Under the pieces are notes generated by a model. That model worked only from the letters and a program-made list of their open reading frames with translations, was not told the DNA's origin and searched no databases. The position numbers and the translations under genes are program-made. Of a stretch of DNA of 64,000 nt, positions 7,298-15,712 are shown one piece after another (position 1 is the first letter of the stretch; each line of letters opens with the position of its first letter). Source of the stretch: Anaerocolumna sp. MB42-C2 (GTDB lineage: Bacteria > Bacillota > Clostridia > Lachnospirales > Lachnospiraceae); NCBI RefSeq assembly GCF_030913705.1, contig NZ_CP133190.1, positions 4,861,501 through 4,925,500 of the forward strand. Direction: 5' to 3'.

Positions 7298-9019
7298 ATG
7301 AGAAAGAGAGTAACTGCAATTTTTATGTGTTTTGCTATGGTGATTGTTTTATTTGGGGGCTGCGGTAAAAATGATGCATCAGATGAAGTTTCGTCAAATG
7401 GAACAAAAACGAAGGATCAAACGAATTCGAGTGAGACATCAGCAAAAGAAATCAAAGAGTTTACCGCTTTTTTTGACAGGCAGGGTATTGAGCTTAACGA
7501 AGACAATGAAGTCAAACAGATAATTGCAGATAAGATTGGTGCAAAATGCAAAGAAACCTGGCTGACCGGACAGACTGCGGAGGAAGCGGTAGGTATGCTA
7601 ATAGCCAGTGATGAATATCCGGATTTTATAGACTGGACACCCCAGTTACAGGATGCAAACGCACTTGTACCGATTGACGAATATCTGGACAAATATCCGA
7701 ATATTAAGAAGCTCTGGAGCGAATCACAATGGAATACATTAAAACAGGAAGATGGGCACATTTATTCTATACCCCAATTTGGCAATATTAACGAGAAGTT
7801 AATGGATACCCAGCAATCGGGCGAAGCTTTCTGGGTTCAGACTAGAGTTTTAAAATGGGCGAATTATCCTAAGATTGAATCCCTGGATCAGCTTTTTAAA
7901 CTTTTAAGCGATTATACTGCTGCAAATCCTACTATGACAGATGGCTCTTCCGTAATTCCGTTTGAAATATTGGCTTATGACTGGTTTTATTTCTGTCTTG
8001 AGAATCCGCCGCAATTCCTGGACGGCTGGCCGAACAACGGGCGTTGTATAGTAGATCCGGAAACCTTTAAAGTGACTGATTACAATACGATACCAACGGC
8101 GAAGAGATATTTTAAAAAATTAAATGAAGAATATAAAAAAGGTATTGTTGACCCTGAGTTTATGACTATGAATCATGACCAATTTTTAGAGAAGATTTCT
8201 TCCGGACGTGTACTTTGTATGGTAGAACAGCATTGGGATTTTCAAACTGCTGAAGATTCTATCAAAGCCCAGAATCTTGAGGGCTGCACTTATGTACCTC
8301 TTGGAATTACCATAGATCCGGGGATGAAAGAGATGTATTTTGCCGCAAATGAAGCCGCAGTTCTTAGCGGTGGATTAAGTATTACAAAAAGCTGTAAGGA
8401 TGTCGAGGGTGCTTTAAAGTTCGTCAACGATTTATTGGATCCGGAGATAATTACTATCCGCAGCTGGGGGATTAAGGGAGTAGATTACCTGGTGGGAGAT
8501 GATGGACTTTATTACAGAAATCAGGAGATGAGAGATAATGCGGTTAAAACGGAATATAAATCGTCCCATCTCTGCTCCTATGGGTATTTCCCCAATTATT
8601 CAGGGATGAATCCGGACGGTAAGAATGCCATGACACCGGAAACACAGCCCTCTGAATTTTTCGACGGCTTAAAACCTGAGGTGCAGGAATGTCTTTCTGC
8701 ATATGGTGCCAAGACATATGTAGATATGCTGGATTACAATGAAATTAACGGGGAAGAACAGCCATGGTATCCAATCCATTCTTTCGTTGGTGAATTGACT
8801 ACCGAGACATCCGGTGGTCTTGCCTGGACCAAAATGGAAGAAACAAAACATGAATATCTTCCGCAGGTTGTAATCGCAGACGATTTTGATACTGCATGGG
8901 GTGAGTATATGAAAGCATATAAAGATTGCAAACCGGAGGATTTCCTAGCAGAAGTACAGGAAGCAGTTTATAGCCGAATTGAGATGGTACAGGGGAGAGA
9001 TGTAAGACCGGCTAAATAA
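7298..9019 (+). CDS. Oligosaccharide ABC transporter substrate-binding lipoprotein (LplA-like)
   Basis: This 573-residue protein begins with a lipoprotein signal peptide (MRKRVTAIFMCFAMVIVLFGGC, lipobox FGG-Cys22), so it would be anchored to the outer face of the membrane. The rest has the layout of large family 1 solute-binding proteins of the LplA/YtcQ group, with typical segments such as FVNDLLDPEIITIRSWGIKGVDY near residues 375-400. AGGGAGGAAATGA precedes the ATG. Two permeases of the matching type follow. Location beside Rex and a YesN/YesM pair suggests xylo-oligosaccharides. No ATPase gene is in the operon; such systems commonly share an MsmK-type ATPase encoded elsewhere. Confidence 0.9.
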   Translation: MRKRVTAIFMCFAMVIVLFGGCGKNDASDEVSSNGTKTKDQTNSSETSAKEIKEFTAFFDRQGIELNEDNEVKQIIADKIGAKCKETWLTGQTAEEAVGMLIASDEYPDFIDWTPQLQDANALVPIDEYLDKYPNIKKLWSESQWNTLKQEDGHIYSIPQFGNINEKLMDTQQSGEAFWVQTRVLKWANYPKIESLDQLFKLLSDYTAANPTMTDGSSVIPFEILAYDWFYFCLENPPQFLDGWPNNGRCIVDPETFKVTDYNTIPTAKRYFKKLNEEYKKGIVDPEFMTMNHDQFLEKISSGRVLCMVEQHWDFQTAEDSIKAQNLEGCTYVPLGITIDPGMKEMYFAANEAAVLSGGLSITKSCKDVEGALKFVNDLLDPEIITIRSWGIKGVDYLVGDDGLYYRNQEMRDNAVKTEYKSSHLCSYGYFPNYSGMNPDGKNAMTPETQPSEFFDGLKPEVQECLSAYGAKTYVDMLDYNEINGEEQPWYPIHSFVGELTTETSGGLAWTKMEETKHEYLPQVVIADDFDTAWGEYMKAYKDCKPEDFLAEVQEAVYSRIEMVQGRDVRPAK

Positions 9020-9053
9020 CTCTCTTTCAGTTTTCAGCAAATAAAGTTACTTT

Positions 9054-9095
9054 AAGCAGGTGGTCATCTAGCGTAAAAGTTATAGCCACCTGCTT
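9054..9095 (+). terminator. Stem-loop after the binding-protein gene
   Basis: AAGCAGGTGG and CCACCTGCTT form a perfect 10-bp stem with a 22-base loop and a short TTTATAA tail. Hairpins here commonly allow the binding protein to be made in excess over the permeases by partial termination or mRNA protection. Confidence 0.65.
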
Positions 9096-9141
9096 TATAA
9101 TAACGGAAAATATGATGATATCAATGACTGGAGCAAAAAGA

Positions 9142-10086
9142 ATGAAAGCAGAACAGGTAAAGGAAACCAAGTCTAAAATAAACTGGAAAGAATTAATGAA
9201 ACAACGAGAATTGGTTTTATTATCGATTCCTTTTGTGGCATATGTTCTTTTATTTAATTATATACCCCTTATTGGCTGGGTGATGGCATTTCAAAAATAT
9301 AAGCCGCAAGATGGTTTTTTCGGCTCAAAATTTGTCGGTATGGAAAAATTTAAATTTTTATTTATAGATAATGCCGATTTTCTCAGGGTTATACGGAACA
9401 CCCTTGCCATGGGTGTAATCAATCTGATATTAAGTTTTGTATTTGCCATTGGTTTTGCCCTGGTTTTAAATGAAGTGGTACACAAAGGAACTAAGAAATT
9501 TGTTCAGACCGTGTCTTATCTGCCTCATTTTTTATCTTGGATTATTGTCTGTGGAATCTTACAGGATGTCTTATCGATTGACGGCGGAATCATAAATGTG
9601 ATCTTAGTTAAGCTGCATATCTTAAGTTCACCTGTTAATTTCTTCACCTTTAAAAGTCTCTTCTGGTGGATTGTGGGATTTGCTCATGTCTGGAAAGAAA
9701 CGGGATGGAACAGTATTATTTATCTTGCGGCAATCACAGCGATTAATCCTGATTTATACGAAGCGGCTTCCATCGACGGTGCCGGAAGATTGTCTAAAAT
9801 GTGGAATATAACATTACCGGGAATCAAACCTACCATATTCATTTTATTGTTGATTAATGTAGGGAATGTGTTAAATTCCGGTTTTGAAATACAATATTTA
9901 CTGACAAACGGACTGGTACAGAGTGTATCCCAGACGATCGATATTTATGTATTAAAATTCGGCATCAGTCAGGCTGATTATTCACTAGGTACTGCAGCTG
10001 GAATTTTTAAGAGTCTGGTAAGTATCATTCTGATATTCCTGGCAAATAATGCGGCTAAAAAAGCCGGAGAAGAGAGGCTTTTTTAA
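9142..10086 (+). CDS. Oligosaccharide ABC transporter permease (LplB/YteP-like)
   Basis: About 314 residues with six predicted membrane spans; the first is LLSIPFVAYVLLFNYIPLIGW. The binding-protein-dependent transport signature that contacts the ATPase is present (YEAASIDGAGRLSKMWNITLPGIKPT). The start at 9142 is preferred since GGAG lies 8 bases upstream; ATGs at 9112, 9115 and 9124 are in frame but lack ribosome sites. It forms a pair with the next permease, 12 bases downstream, which begins with its own strong ribosome site. Confidence 0.9.
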   Translation: MKAEQVKETKSKINWKELMKQRELVLLSIPFVAYVLLFNYIPLIGWVMAFQKYKPQDGFFGSKFVGMEKFKFLFIDNADFLRVIRNTLAMGVINLILSFVFAIGFALVLNEVVHKGTKKFVQTVSYLPHFLSWIIVCGILQDVLSIDGGIINVILVKLHILSSPVNFFTFKSLFWWIVGFAHVWKETGWNSIIYLAAITAINPDLYEAASIDGAGRLSKMWNITLPGIKPTIFILLLINVGNVLNSGFEIQYLLTNGLVQSVSQTIDIYVLKFGISQADYSLGTAAGIFKSLVSIILIFLANNAAKKAGEERLF

Positions 10087-10098
10087 GGAGGGCAGATT

Positions 10099-11019
10099 AT
10101 GGAAGCATCAAATATTATATATAAAAAAGGACATAAAAAGTTTCAATTAAAGAATCTCGTTTATTTTTTAATAATAGGTGTGATATTAACAGCATTTGTA
10201 ATCATCACTGTATATCCTATATTAAATACTCTTGCCATATCTTTTAACGATGCACTGGATGCATTACGGGGCGGTATTTATCTGTGGCCGCGAAAATGGT
10301 CATTAAATAATTATAGTACGGTTCTGCATAAAGAATCCATGATAACCGGGCTTTGTATCTCTGTACTCAGGACAGTTGTGGGTACCGTGCTTCAATTATC
10401 CACAACGGCATTGATTGCATTTGTGTTAAGCCGTAAAAAATTTATCTTTTCGAAACCTATTTCCGTCTTATATGTATTAACCATGTATGTGAACGGTGGT
10501 TTAATCCCGACCTTTTTATTATATAGAAACCTGGGTTTTATGAACAGTTTCTGGGTTTATGTTATTCCTGGAATGGTAAGTGCCTTTAACATGCTGGTTA
10601 TTCGTACCTATATGAACGGATTGCCGGACAGCCTGGAAGAATCGGCAATGATAGACGGTGCCGGTTACTTTAAGATTTTCACCAGAATTATCGTACCTTT
10701 ATGCAAGCCCGTATTTGCAACCATCGCCCTGTTTATTGCTGTCGGACAATGGAATTCCTGGTTTGATAATATGCTATATAACAGAATGGCTGATAATTTG
10801 ACTACGTTGCAATATGAATTGATGAAATTATTATCCTCAGTAAGCCAGTTAAGCGGTGACCCCAATACAGCAGCACTTACCGGATCAAGTGCGCAGGTTA
10901 CGACTAAATCAGTGCGGGCTGCGGCAACGGTGCTAACCAGCCTGCCGGTTGTTGCGCTATATCCGTTTTTACAACGGTATTTTGTCACTGGGCTTACAAT
11001 AGGGGGAGTAAAGGAATAA
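10099..11019 (+). CDS. Oligosaccharide ABC transporter permease (LplC/YtcP-like)
   Basis: This 306-residue protein has six predicted membrane spans and the permease loop EESAMIDGAGYFKIFTRIIVPLCKPV. It ends in LPVVALYPFLQRYFVTGLTIGGVKE, the typical C-terminus of the carbohydrate (CUT1) inner-membrane permeases. AAGGAGGG precedes the ATG. With the upstream permease and lipoprotein it makes an importer lacking only its ATPase. It converges on the BlaR1-like gene with 46 bases between stops, and no clear terminator is visible there. Confidence 0.92.
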   Translation: MEASNIIYKKGHKKFQLKNLVYFLIIGVILTAFVIITVYPILNTLAISFNDALDALRGGIYLWPRKWSLNNYSTVLHKESMITGLCISVLRTVVGTVLQLSTTALIAFVLSRKKFIFSKPISVLYVLTMYVNGGLIPTFLLYRNLGFMNSFWVYVIPGMVSAFNMLVIRTYMNGLPDSLEESAMIDGAGYFKIFTRIIVPLCKPVFATIALFIAVGQWNSWFDNMLYNRMADNLTTLQYELMKLLSSVSQLSGDPNTAALTGSSAQVTTKSVRAAATVLTSLPVVALYPFLQRYFVTGLTIGGVKE

Positions 11020-11065
11020 AAACCGGGTATAGTCTGTGGGTAAATCAGAGCAAGTTTTCGACCTT

Positions 11066-13297
11066 TCATGATACTGTTATTTTGGTATAAGTCACCGTAT
11101 GGGAATGATATGTTATTTTCAAGTTGGAGTTTAAAGGAATGGAAAGAAGCACATAGTTATCAGTTAACTTTCCTATATCGGTGATAATGAGGCTGTTTTC
11201 GTTTGGAGTATACTGATATGCGTAATCGCGTGCCAAACCATTGTAATAAATATATCTTCGGTCTTGCCCATCAATTACATACCACAGCTTATTATCGCAG
11301 GAACCAATCGCTTTCTGTATATTATCAGGGAGATCTTCAGTGGTCTGACGTATGATATCTTCGGAAGTTTTTTTACTTTCTGGGGAGGTTTTGTCTAATG
11401 AACCTGACATATTCCCACTTGATACAGCAGAGGAAGACTCATCAAAGTCACTTAATAATTCTTCTGCCTCATCTTTGGAAATATATTCTGATTTTACAAT
11501 TAAGCCTTTACTATTCCGAATCAAACGGAGGTCAACACTCCCCTTTTTATTATAGGAAAAATTTTTAAATGAGTTATCGGCAGCCATATCCATAAAAAGC
11601 CGGACTTTATGATCTCTATAATAAAATATCCCGTCTTTATAGGTTACTTCCCATTTAGCATATTCGGATAAAGGGGTTGCCTTTGATGTACTATTTTGAG
11701 AAAATTGTCTTTTTTCAGAGGATTTTCCCAAATAGTACATATAGCTGTGACCGCTGTCATCCGTAATACGGATGGCCTCGAAAAGACTACGGGTGTCTGC
11801 GTTTACTGCCTGCACCCGTGAAGCCACGGCAGATGACAAATTAACCGCTGTTTCACTCAGCTTAGCTGTAAGTTCATCTATATTTGCCCGCAGGTCATAG
11901 TCGTATGGTGTCTCGCAGTATCTTACTTTACTGAGACCGCCGCCATCCTCTGCCTGGTATTTTAACACCATATAATAGTATTTACCATTGTCGGCGGTAA
12001 AAGTACAATAGTACAGGTCCTTACCCTCATATTTTGTAAAACTATCATAATTCCATACGGGATTTACAATAGAAGCTGTTGTCCATTGATTCAGAAAACG
12101 CTTTAAAGCTTTAGATTTAATGAGCCTATAAGCATCTGTGTCATTGTAAGCGTAATAAGAATTGAAAATAGAAGCTAAATTGGCAATTTTTGGTTGGGAA
12201 GGACTGCTGTCGTACCCGTTATCAGCTTTGTTAGAATCGTTTGTAGAACTTGCGTATACTCCTAATAAAGAAAAACTGCAAAGAAAAAGTATTGTCAAAA
12301 GGAATGTTACGCAAACTGCAAATCGTGATTTTTTCTTGTAAATCATCAACATATCCAGCCTTTCTTTTATTAAATATGCATTATCTCCCATTGTAAGAGA
12401 GACATCAAAGTTTCCGCACTTACCTTGTTCGTTTAAAGAAGCAATAAGCGCATCACCGTATATAATACGGCTGCCAACATCCAGATTTTTAATTATGTTT
12501 TCGTCACAAGATAACTCGCAGCACCGGTTAATTTCTTTTCTTATCCAATACACCAGCGGGTTAAACCAGTGAATACATATCACTATTTGAATTAACCACT
12601 TATAAATAGCATCCAACCGCCTATAGTGGGTCAGCTCATGCCGGAAAATCTGTCGCAGTTCGTTATCATTAATATCCAGAACAGGAAGAATTATTGCAGG
12701 TCGGAAAAGTCCGATAAGCATGGGAGAAGCTACTTGCCTGTTGATATAAAGGGGCAGTATTCTTTTTATCTTTGCTTTTTCTAATTCATTTATATAAATA
12801 TCCAAATGGTGTTGAGTGGCCGTTGCTTTAGCTTCAGCCTTTACAAATCGTATATAGCCGTGATAGCTCATAATTGTGTGAACCAATAGAATAAATGCTA
12901 CAGCAAGCCATATCATCCATATATTGTTTCTGATACCTTCCCAATAAAAAGGCTTTACAGGCGATTTTGTTCCATCATCCGGTATTATAGGATTTGAAGT
13001 TTGTAAACTATCAACAGACTGCCCAGCTGAATTTACTCCGTTTACATTAATAATTTCCTTTTTATTAATTTCATACGAAGAATTTGACAAATGCTCAAAG
13101 TAATTTGAAATTTCACCTATCAAAGTAACCTCTGTAGAAAACGGAAGCAGAAAGCGTAAAATCACAATCAGCCAGATATAATACTGCCATGTCTGGCTTA
13201 ATCTCTTTTTTATAAGAGGATTTATAACCAACAGGATAAGTGCAAGAATTGAACCGGAAACAGACAGAGAAAGGAATACAAGGAATATATTATTCAT
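11066..13297 (-). CDS. BlaR1/MecR1-like M56 membrane metallopeptidase sensor
   Basis: This 743-residue membrane protein starts with two spans (about 4-25 and 38-55) and a third near 125-142. A cytoplasmic zinc peptidase follows with HELTH at 220-224 and the downstream ELSCDE. A fourth span lies near 327-347. The long outer C-terminal part (about 350-743) is not recognisable as the penicillin-binding domain of true BlaR1: I see no transpeptidase Ser-x-x-Lys / KTG pattern. It looks like a repeated beta-rich domain with Asn/Ser-rich linkers. Family role: on signal, the peptidase triggers removal of the BlaI repressor. The 4-base overlap with blaI shows co-transcription. The signal is unknown. 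Confidence 0.85.
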   Translation of the reverse strand: MNNIFLVFLSLSVSGSILALILLVINPLIKKRLSQTWQYYIWLIVILRFLLPFSTEVTLIGEISNYFEHLSNSSYEINKKEIINVNGVNSAGQSVDSLQTSNPIIPDDGTKSPVKPFYWEGIRNNIWMIWLAVAFILLVHTIMSYHGYIRFVKAEAKATATQHHLDIYINELEKAKIKRILPLYINRQVASPMLIGLFRPAIILPVLDINDNELRQIFRHELTHYRRLDAIYKWLIQIVICIHWFNPLVYWIRKEINRCCELSCDENIIKNLDVGSRIIYGDALIASLNEQGKCGNFDVSLTMGDNAYLIKERLDMLMIYKKKSRFAVCVTFLLTILFLCSFSLLGVYASSTNDSNKADNGYDSSPSQPKIANLASIFNSYYAYNDTDAYRLIKSKALKRFLNQWTTASIVNPVWNYDSFTKYEGKDLYYCTFTADNGKYYYMVLKYQAEDGGGLSKVRYCETPYDYDLRANIDELTAKLSETAVNLSSAVASRVQAVNADTRSLFEAIRITDDSGHSYMYYLGKSSEKRQFSQNSTSKATPLSEYAKWEVTYKDGIFYYRDHKVRLFMDMAADNSFKNFSYNKKGSVDLRLIRNSKGLIVKSEYISKDEAEELLSDFDESSSAVSSGNMSGSLDKTSPESKKTSEDIIRQTTEDLPDNIQKAIGSCDNKLWYVIDGQDRRYIYYNGLARDYAYQYTPNENSLIITDIGKLTDNYVLLSIPLNSNLKITYHSHTVTYTKITVS

Positions 13298-13674
13298 TTT
13301 TTATTTTTCCTTCCCATCCAGTAATTTTTCAACTCATCAATATCCTTTTCCGATAGAATATCATTGCCTAACATAGCAGAAACAAGGTTTTTTGCGCTGC
13401 CGCCATATATCTTGTTCAGAAAATCCGTTGTCCGGTCTTTGGCATATTCCGCCTCCGATATGAGAGAGGAATAATAAAATACTTCTTTCTTCACTTTTTG
13501 TACGATACCTTTTTCGCATAAGCGTCTTATTAGGGTTTGTACAGTGGCTCTATGCCAATTGTTTTCTTTATTTAGAGCGTCAATAATTTGCCTTTCTGAA
13601 AGAGGGTGTTCATTGGCCCACAATATTTTCAGAACTTCTGATTCAGCATCGGAAATTTTCTCTGTATTATTCAT
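13294..13674 (-). CDS. BlaI/MecI/CopY family transcriptional repressor
   Basis: This 126-residue winged-helix repressor has DAESEVLKILWANEHPLSERQI and the recognition region NNWHRATVQTLIRRLCEKGIVQ, both hallmarks of BlaI/MecI. The C-terminal dimerisation helix carries the region normally cleaved on induction. AAAAGGAGAGG lies before the ATG at 13674. It is the first gene of a two-gene operon with the membrane peptidase. Operator-like palindromes lie 21-70 bases upstream, so autoregulation is very likely. No beta-lactamase gene is adjacent, so other targets must be elsewhere. Confidence 0.92.
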   Translation of the reverse strand: MNNTEKISDAESEVLKILWANEHPLSERQIIDALNKENNWHRATVQTLIRRLCEKGIVQKVKKEVFYYSSLISEAEYAKDRTTDFLNKIYGGSAKNLVSAMLGNDILSEKDIDELKNYWMGRKNKK

Positions 13675-13694
13675 TTTAACCTCTCCTTTTTTGC

Positions 13695-13743
13695 TTACAG
13701 GTGTAATCTACAAGTTCAGCTTACACCTGTAAGCTGAACTTGT
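13695..13743. promoter_or_regulatory. Double palindromic operator for the BlaI-like repressor
   Basis: Two boxes of the form TTACA-NN-TGTAA occur: 13695-13706 (centre GG) and 13721-13732 (centre CC). The second is the core of a perfect 34-bp palindrome (13710-13743, 16-bp arms around CC). BlaI/MecI-type operators are TACA...TGTA dyads, so this fits by position and sequence. Confidence 0.85.
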
Positions 13744-14070
13744 CAAGCAGAAACTTAAAATATAATCAGAGTTATATGGCAAGTAGGTGTTTATCATATT
13801 TAAGATGATAGCAGTCTGCCCGTTGGTGATTGTGAACGCTTTTAGGCGGGGTTATGAGTGTTATCCAAAAATACTGGGACCGAAACAAGCCTTGAAGAAT
13901 TTTTGACTATGAATGAAAATGATGTGCTTGCTAGTTTGGAGGGTATCGCGGCCTTTGGCCCTTGATGCGTAAAAAAGCAGCAGCTTATAGTTATTCGTTT
14001 AGAGGTGATTTTAAAATATCAGGTCTTTTAATCTAAACCAATGATTGAAAAGCATATAACGTTGTTATGC
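13744..14070. other. Intergenic gap with a possible gene remnant
   Basis: No complete gene is visible. One frame (roughly 13801-13965, + strand, stop at 13963) reads through 54 codons without a convincing start and contains a protein-like stretch (TSLEEFLTMNENDVLASLEG). It looks like a decayed fragment, but I cannot name its family with confidence. Confidence 0.3.
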
Positions 14071-15246
14071 TTATTGTCTGGGAGGGAGTGTAGATCCACG
14101 GACAATTAATTTAACAGGAACAATACATTTTTGGTTAGGATAAGACGGATCCTTTAAGGAGGATAGCAAAATACTGCTTACCTGTTTACCGATCTCAGTA
14201 AAATCCTGGCTGATGGTAGTAATACCCGTCTCTGTTTTCTGTGACCAAACCGTATTGTCAAAACCGCAGATGCTCATATCTTCAGGTACGCTTATATTCA
14301 ATTCCCTTAAGGCCCAGATTACGGAATTTGCTACCTGGTCATTTTCTGTTAAAATAGCTGTGACACCGTTGTTATACAGTTTGCTGATTACGGAATTTAG
14401 CTTGGGAGTACTTGTATGGGTTATGGCGATTTGTTCTGTTAAAATATCAAGACCGGTTACAAGGTTATCCATACTTGTAGGTAGCCTGTATTTATGGAGA
14501 GTTTTTATATAACCTCCGAAACGGTCACGTACGGATGAGGTTTCATCGATTGAGGCATTGGACAGGAAAGCGATATTTTTATGCCCTAAGGAAACAAGGT
14601 GCTCGGTAAGTAATTTTCCACCCACAAAATTATCTGAGGTAACATTGTGAATATAAGAGCAGTCATTTGATTTGTCTATGATAACGACCGGTTTGTCGTT
14701 AATTACAAACTGATTCAGAAGATCTAAATTCATCTTATTGTTTTTGGGATAATATACAATCCCGGCTATGTTCTGCTCTAATAACTGACCGAGGGTGTAT
14801 TTTTCATCCGAAACATTTTCACTGGTAATATAAGTTCCCATAAAATAGCCTGCTTTATTAAGACTAACGCTGAGCTCAGCTACCGTATCGATTAATCCAC
14901 CCTTAGCGGTATCAAACGGAAGCAGGAATGCAAAGGTATTAGACAGCCGGGATGTGTTTGACATAGTATGATTTTTTGCAGCAAAGTTTCTGACAACAAA
15001 GCTTCCAACACCTCGCTTGCGATAAAGGATACCTTGATGTTCTAAATCGGTAATTGCTCTTTTGGCGGTAATCCGGCTTACACCATATTGAAGTGATAAT
15101 TGTTTTTCCGTGCAAATTGGTTTTTCATAAGAAAAATTACCACTCTGAATCGTGTTATTAATGTCATCTATAATAATCTCATATAAATTCTTCTTTACGG
15201 TTTTATTTACCGTCTGAGTATCATTGTTTTTTATGTTTGAATCCAT
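14071..15246 (-). CDS. GntR-LacI hybrid transcriptional regulator (AraR type)
   Basis: This 391-residue regulator fuses an N-terminal GntR winged helix (about residues 15-90, CTEKQLSLQYGVSRITAKRA and GILYRKRGVGSFV) to a LacI/periplasmic-binding-like sugar sensor (about 105-391, ending SICGFDNTVWSQ and GITTISQDFTEIGKQ). This is the AraR architecture. AGGAGG lies upstream of the start at 15246. It is divergent from the alpha-mannosidase gene, and repeated ATAGGATA boxes flank both promoters, so it probably represses itself and the mannosidase and releases DNA on binding a sugar. The inducer (mannose-containing oligosaccharide?) is inferred. Confidence 0.9.
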   Translation of the reverse strand: MDSNIKNNDTQTVNKTVKKNLYEIIIDDINNTIQSGNFSYEKPICTEKQLSLQYGVSRITAKRAITDLEHQGILYRKRGVGSFVVRNFAAKNHTMSNTSRLSNTFAFLLPFDTAKGGLIDTVAELSVSLNKAGYFMGTYITSENVSDEKYTLGQLLEQNIAGIVYYPKNNKMNLDLLNQFVINDKPVVIIDKSNDCSYIHNVTSDNFVGGKLLTEHLVSLGHKNIAFLSNASIDETSSVRDRFGGYIKTLHKYRLPTSMDNLVTGLDILTEQIAITHTSTPKLNSVISKLYNNGVTAILTENDQVANSVIWALRELNISVPEDMSICGFDNTVWSQKTETGITTISQDFTEIGKQVSSILLSSLKDPSYPNQKCIVPVKLIVRGSTLPPRQ

Positions 15247-15264
15247 AAGGCAACTACCTCCTTT

Positions 15265-15325
15265 ATAGGATAAGTATTTTTTAAATATAGTATATCAATG
15301 TCAGGTTATTGTCAAACATAGGATA
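15265..15325 (-). promoter_or_regulatory. Promoter of the GntR-LacI regulator with two ATAGGATA boxes
   Basis: On the minus strand TTGACA (complement of 15310-15315), a 17-base spacer and TACTAT (complement of 15287-15292) form a good sigma-A promoter. ATAGGATA occurs just behind the -35 (15318-15325) and again at 15265-15272 downstream of the start, which suits autoregulation. Confidence 0.6.
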
Positions 15326-15555
15326 CATGGTTATCACAGCGTTTTGCAGAATTTGTTTTATTTCCATTGCTAAAATATCTCGTTTTAGTGTGAACTCAAT
15401 GCTTAATCAATAATAGAAAGATTATATGTAAGATTGATATATCATATTTGGCATTTCAATACAGTATAACGTTTGTGATGAAATAAGATAATAACCTGAA
15501 AGGATAGGATTAGTAAAGAAAACCTATAAAATACAAAAAACCTATAAAATAAACA

Positions 15556-15591
15556 TTGACATATCATAAAAAACACGTAATATATAGGATA
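15556..15591 (+). promoter_or_regulatory. Promoter and operator of the alpha-mannosidase gene
   Basis: TTGACA (15556-15561), a 16-base spacer and TAATAT (15578-15583) form a sigma-A promoter. ATAGGATA (15584-15591) follows directly, over the expected transcription start, where a bound repressor would block initiation. The rest of the 466-base divergent region also carries TTAATCAATAATA twice (15403-15415 and 15659-15671). Confidence 0.65.
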
Positions 15592-15712
15592 TATCAAACA
15601 AAAGGAGGAAACAGCTTGAAGCTGATATTGCTGACTAAGGAGAAGAGCCGGTTGCTAGTTAATCAATAATACTTATCCAGGTGATTCAGCAGATAGATGA
15701 AAGAGGCAGAAC

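Noticed and set aside
13873..13965. NifU/IscU scaffold gene remnant
   Set aside because: The DVLASLEG stretch recalls NifU-like proteins, but no cysteine ligands or other blocks are present; kept only as an unnamed remnant.
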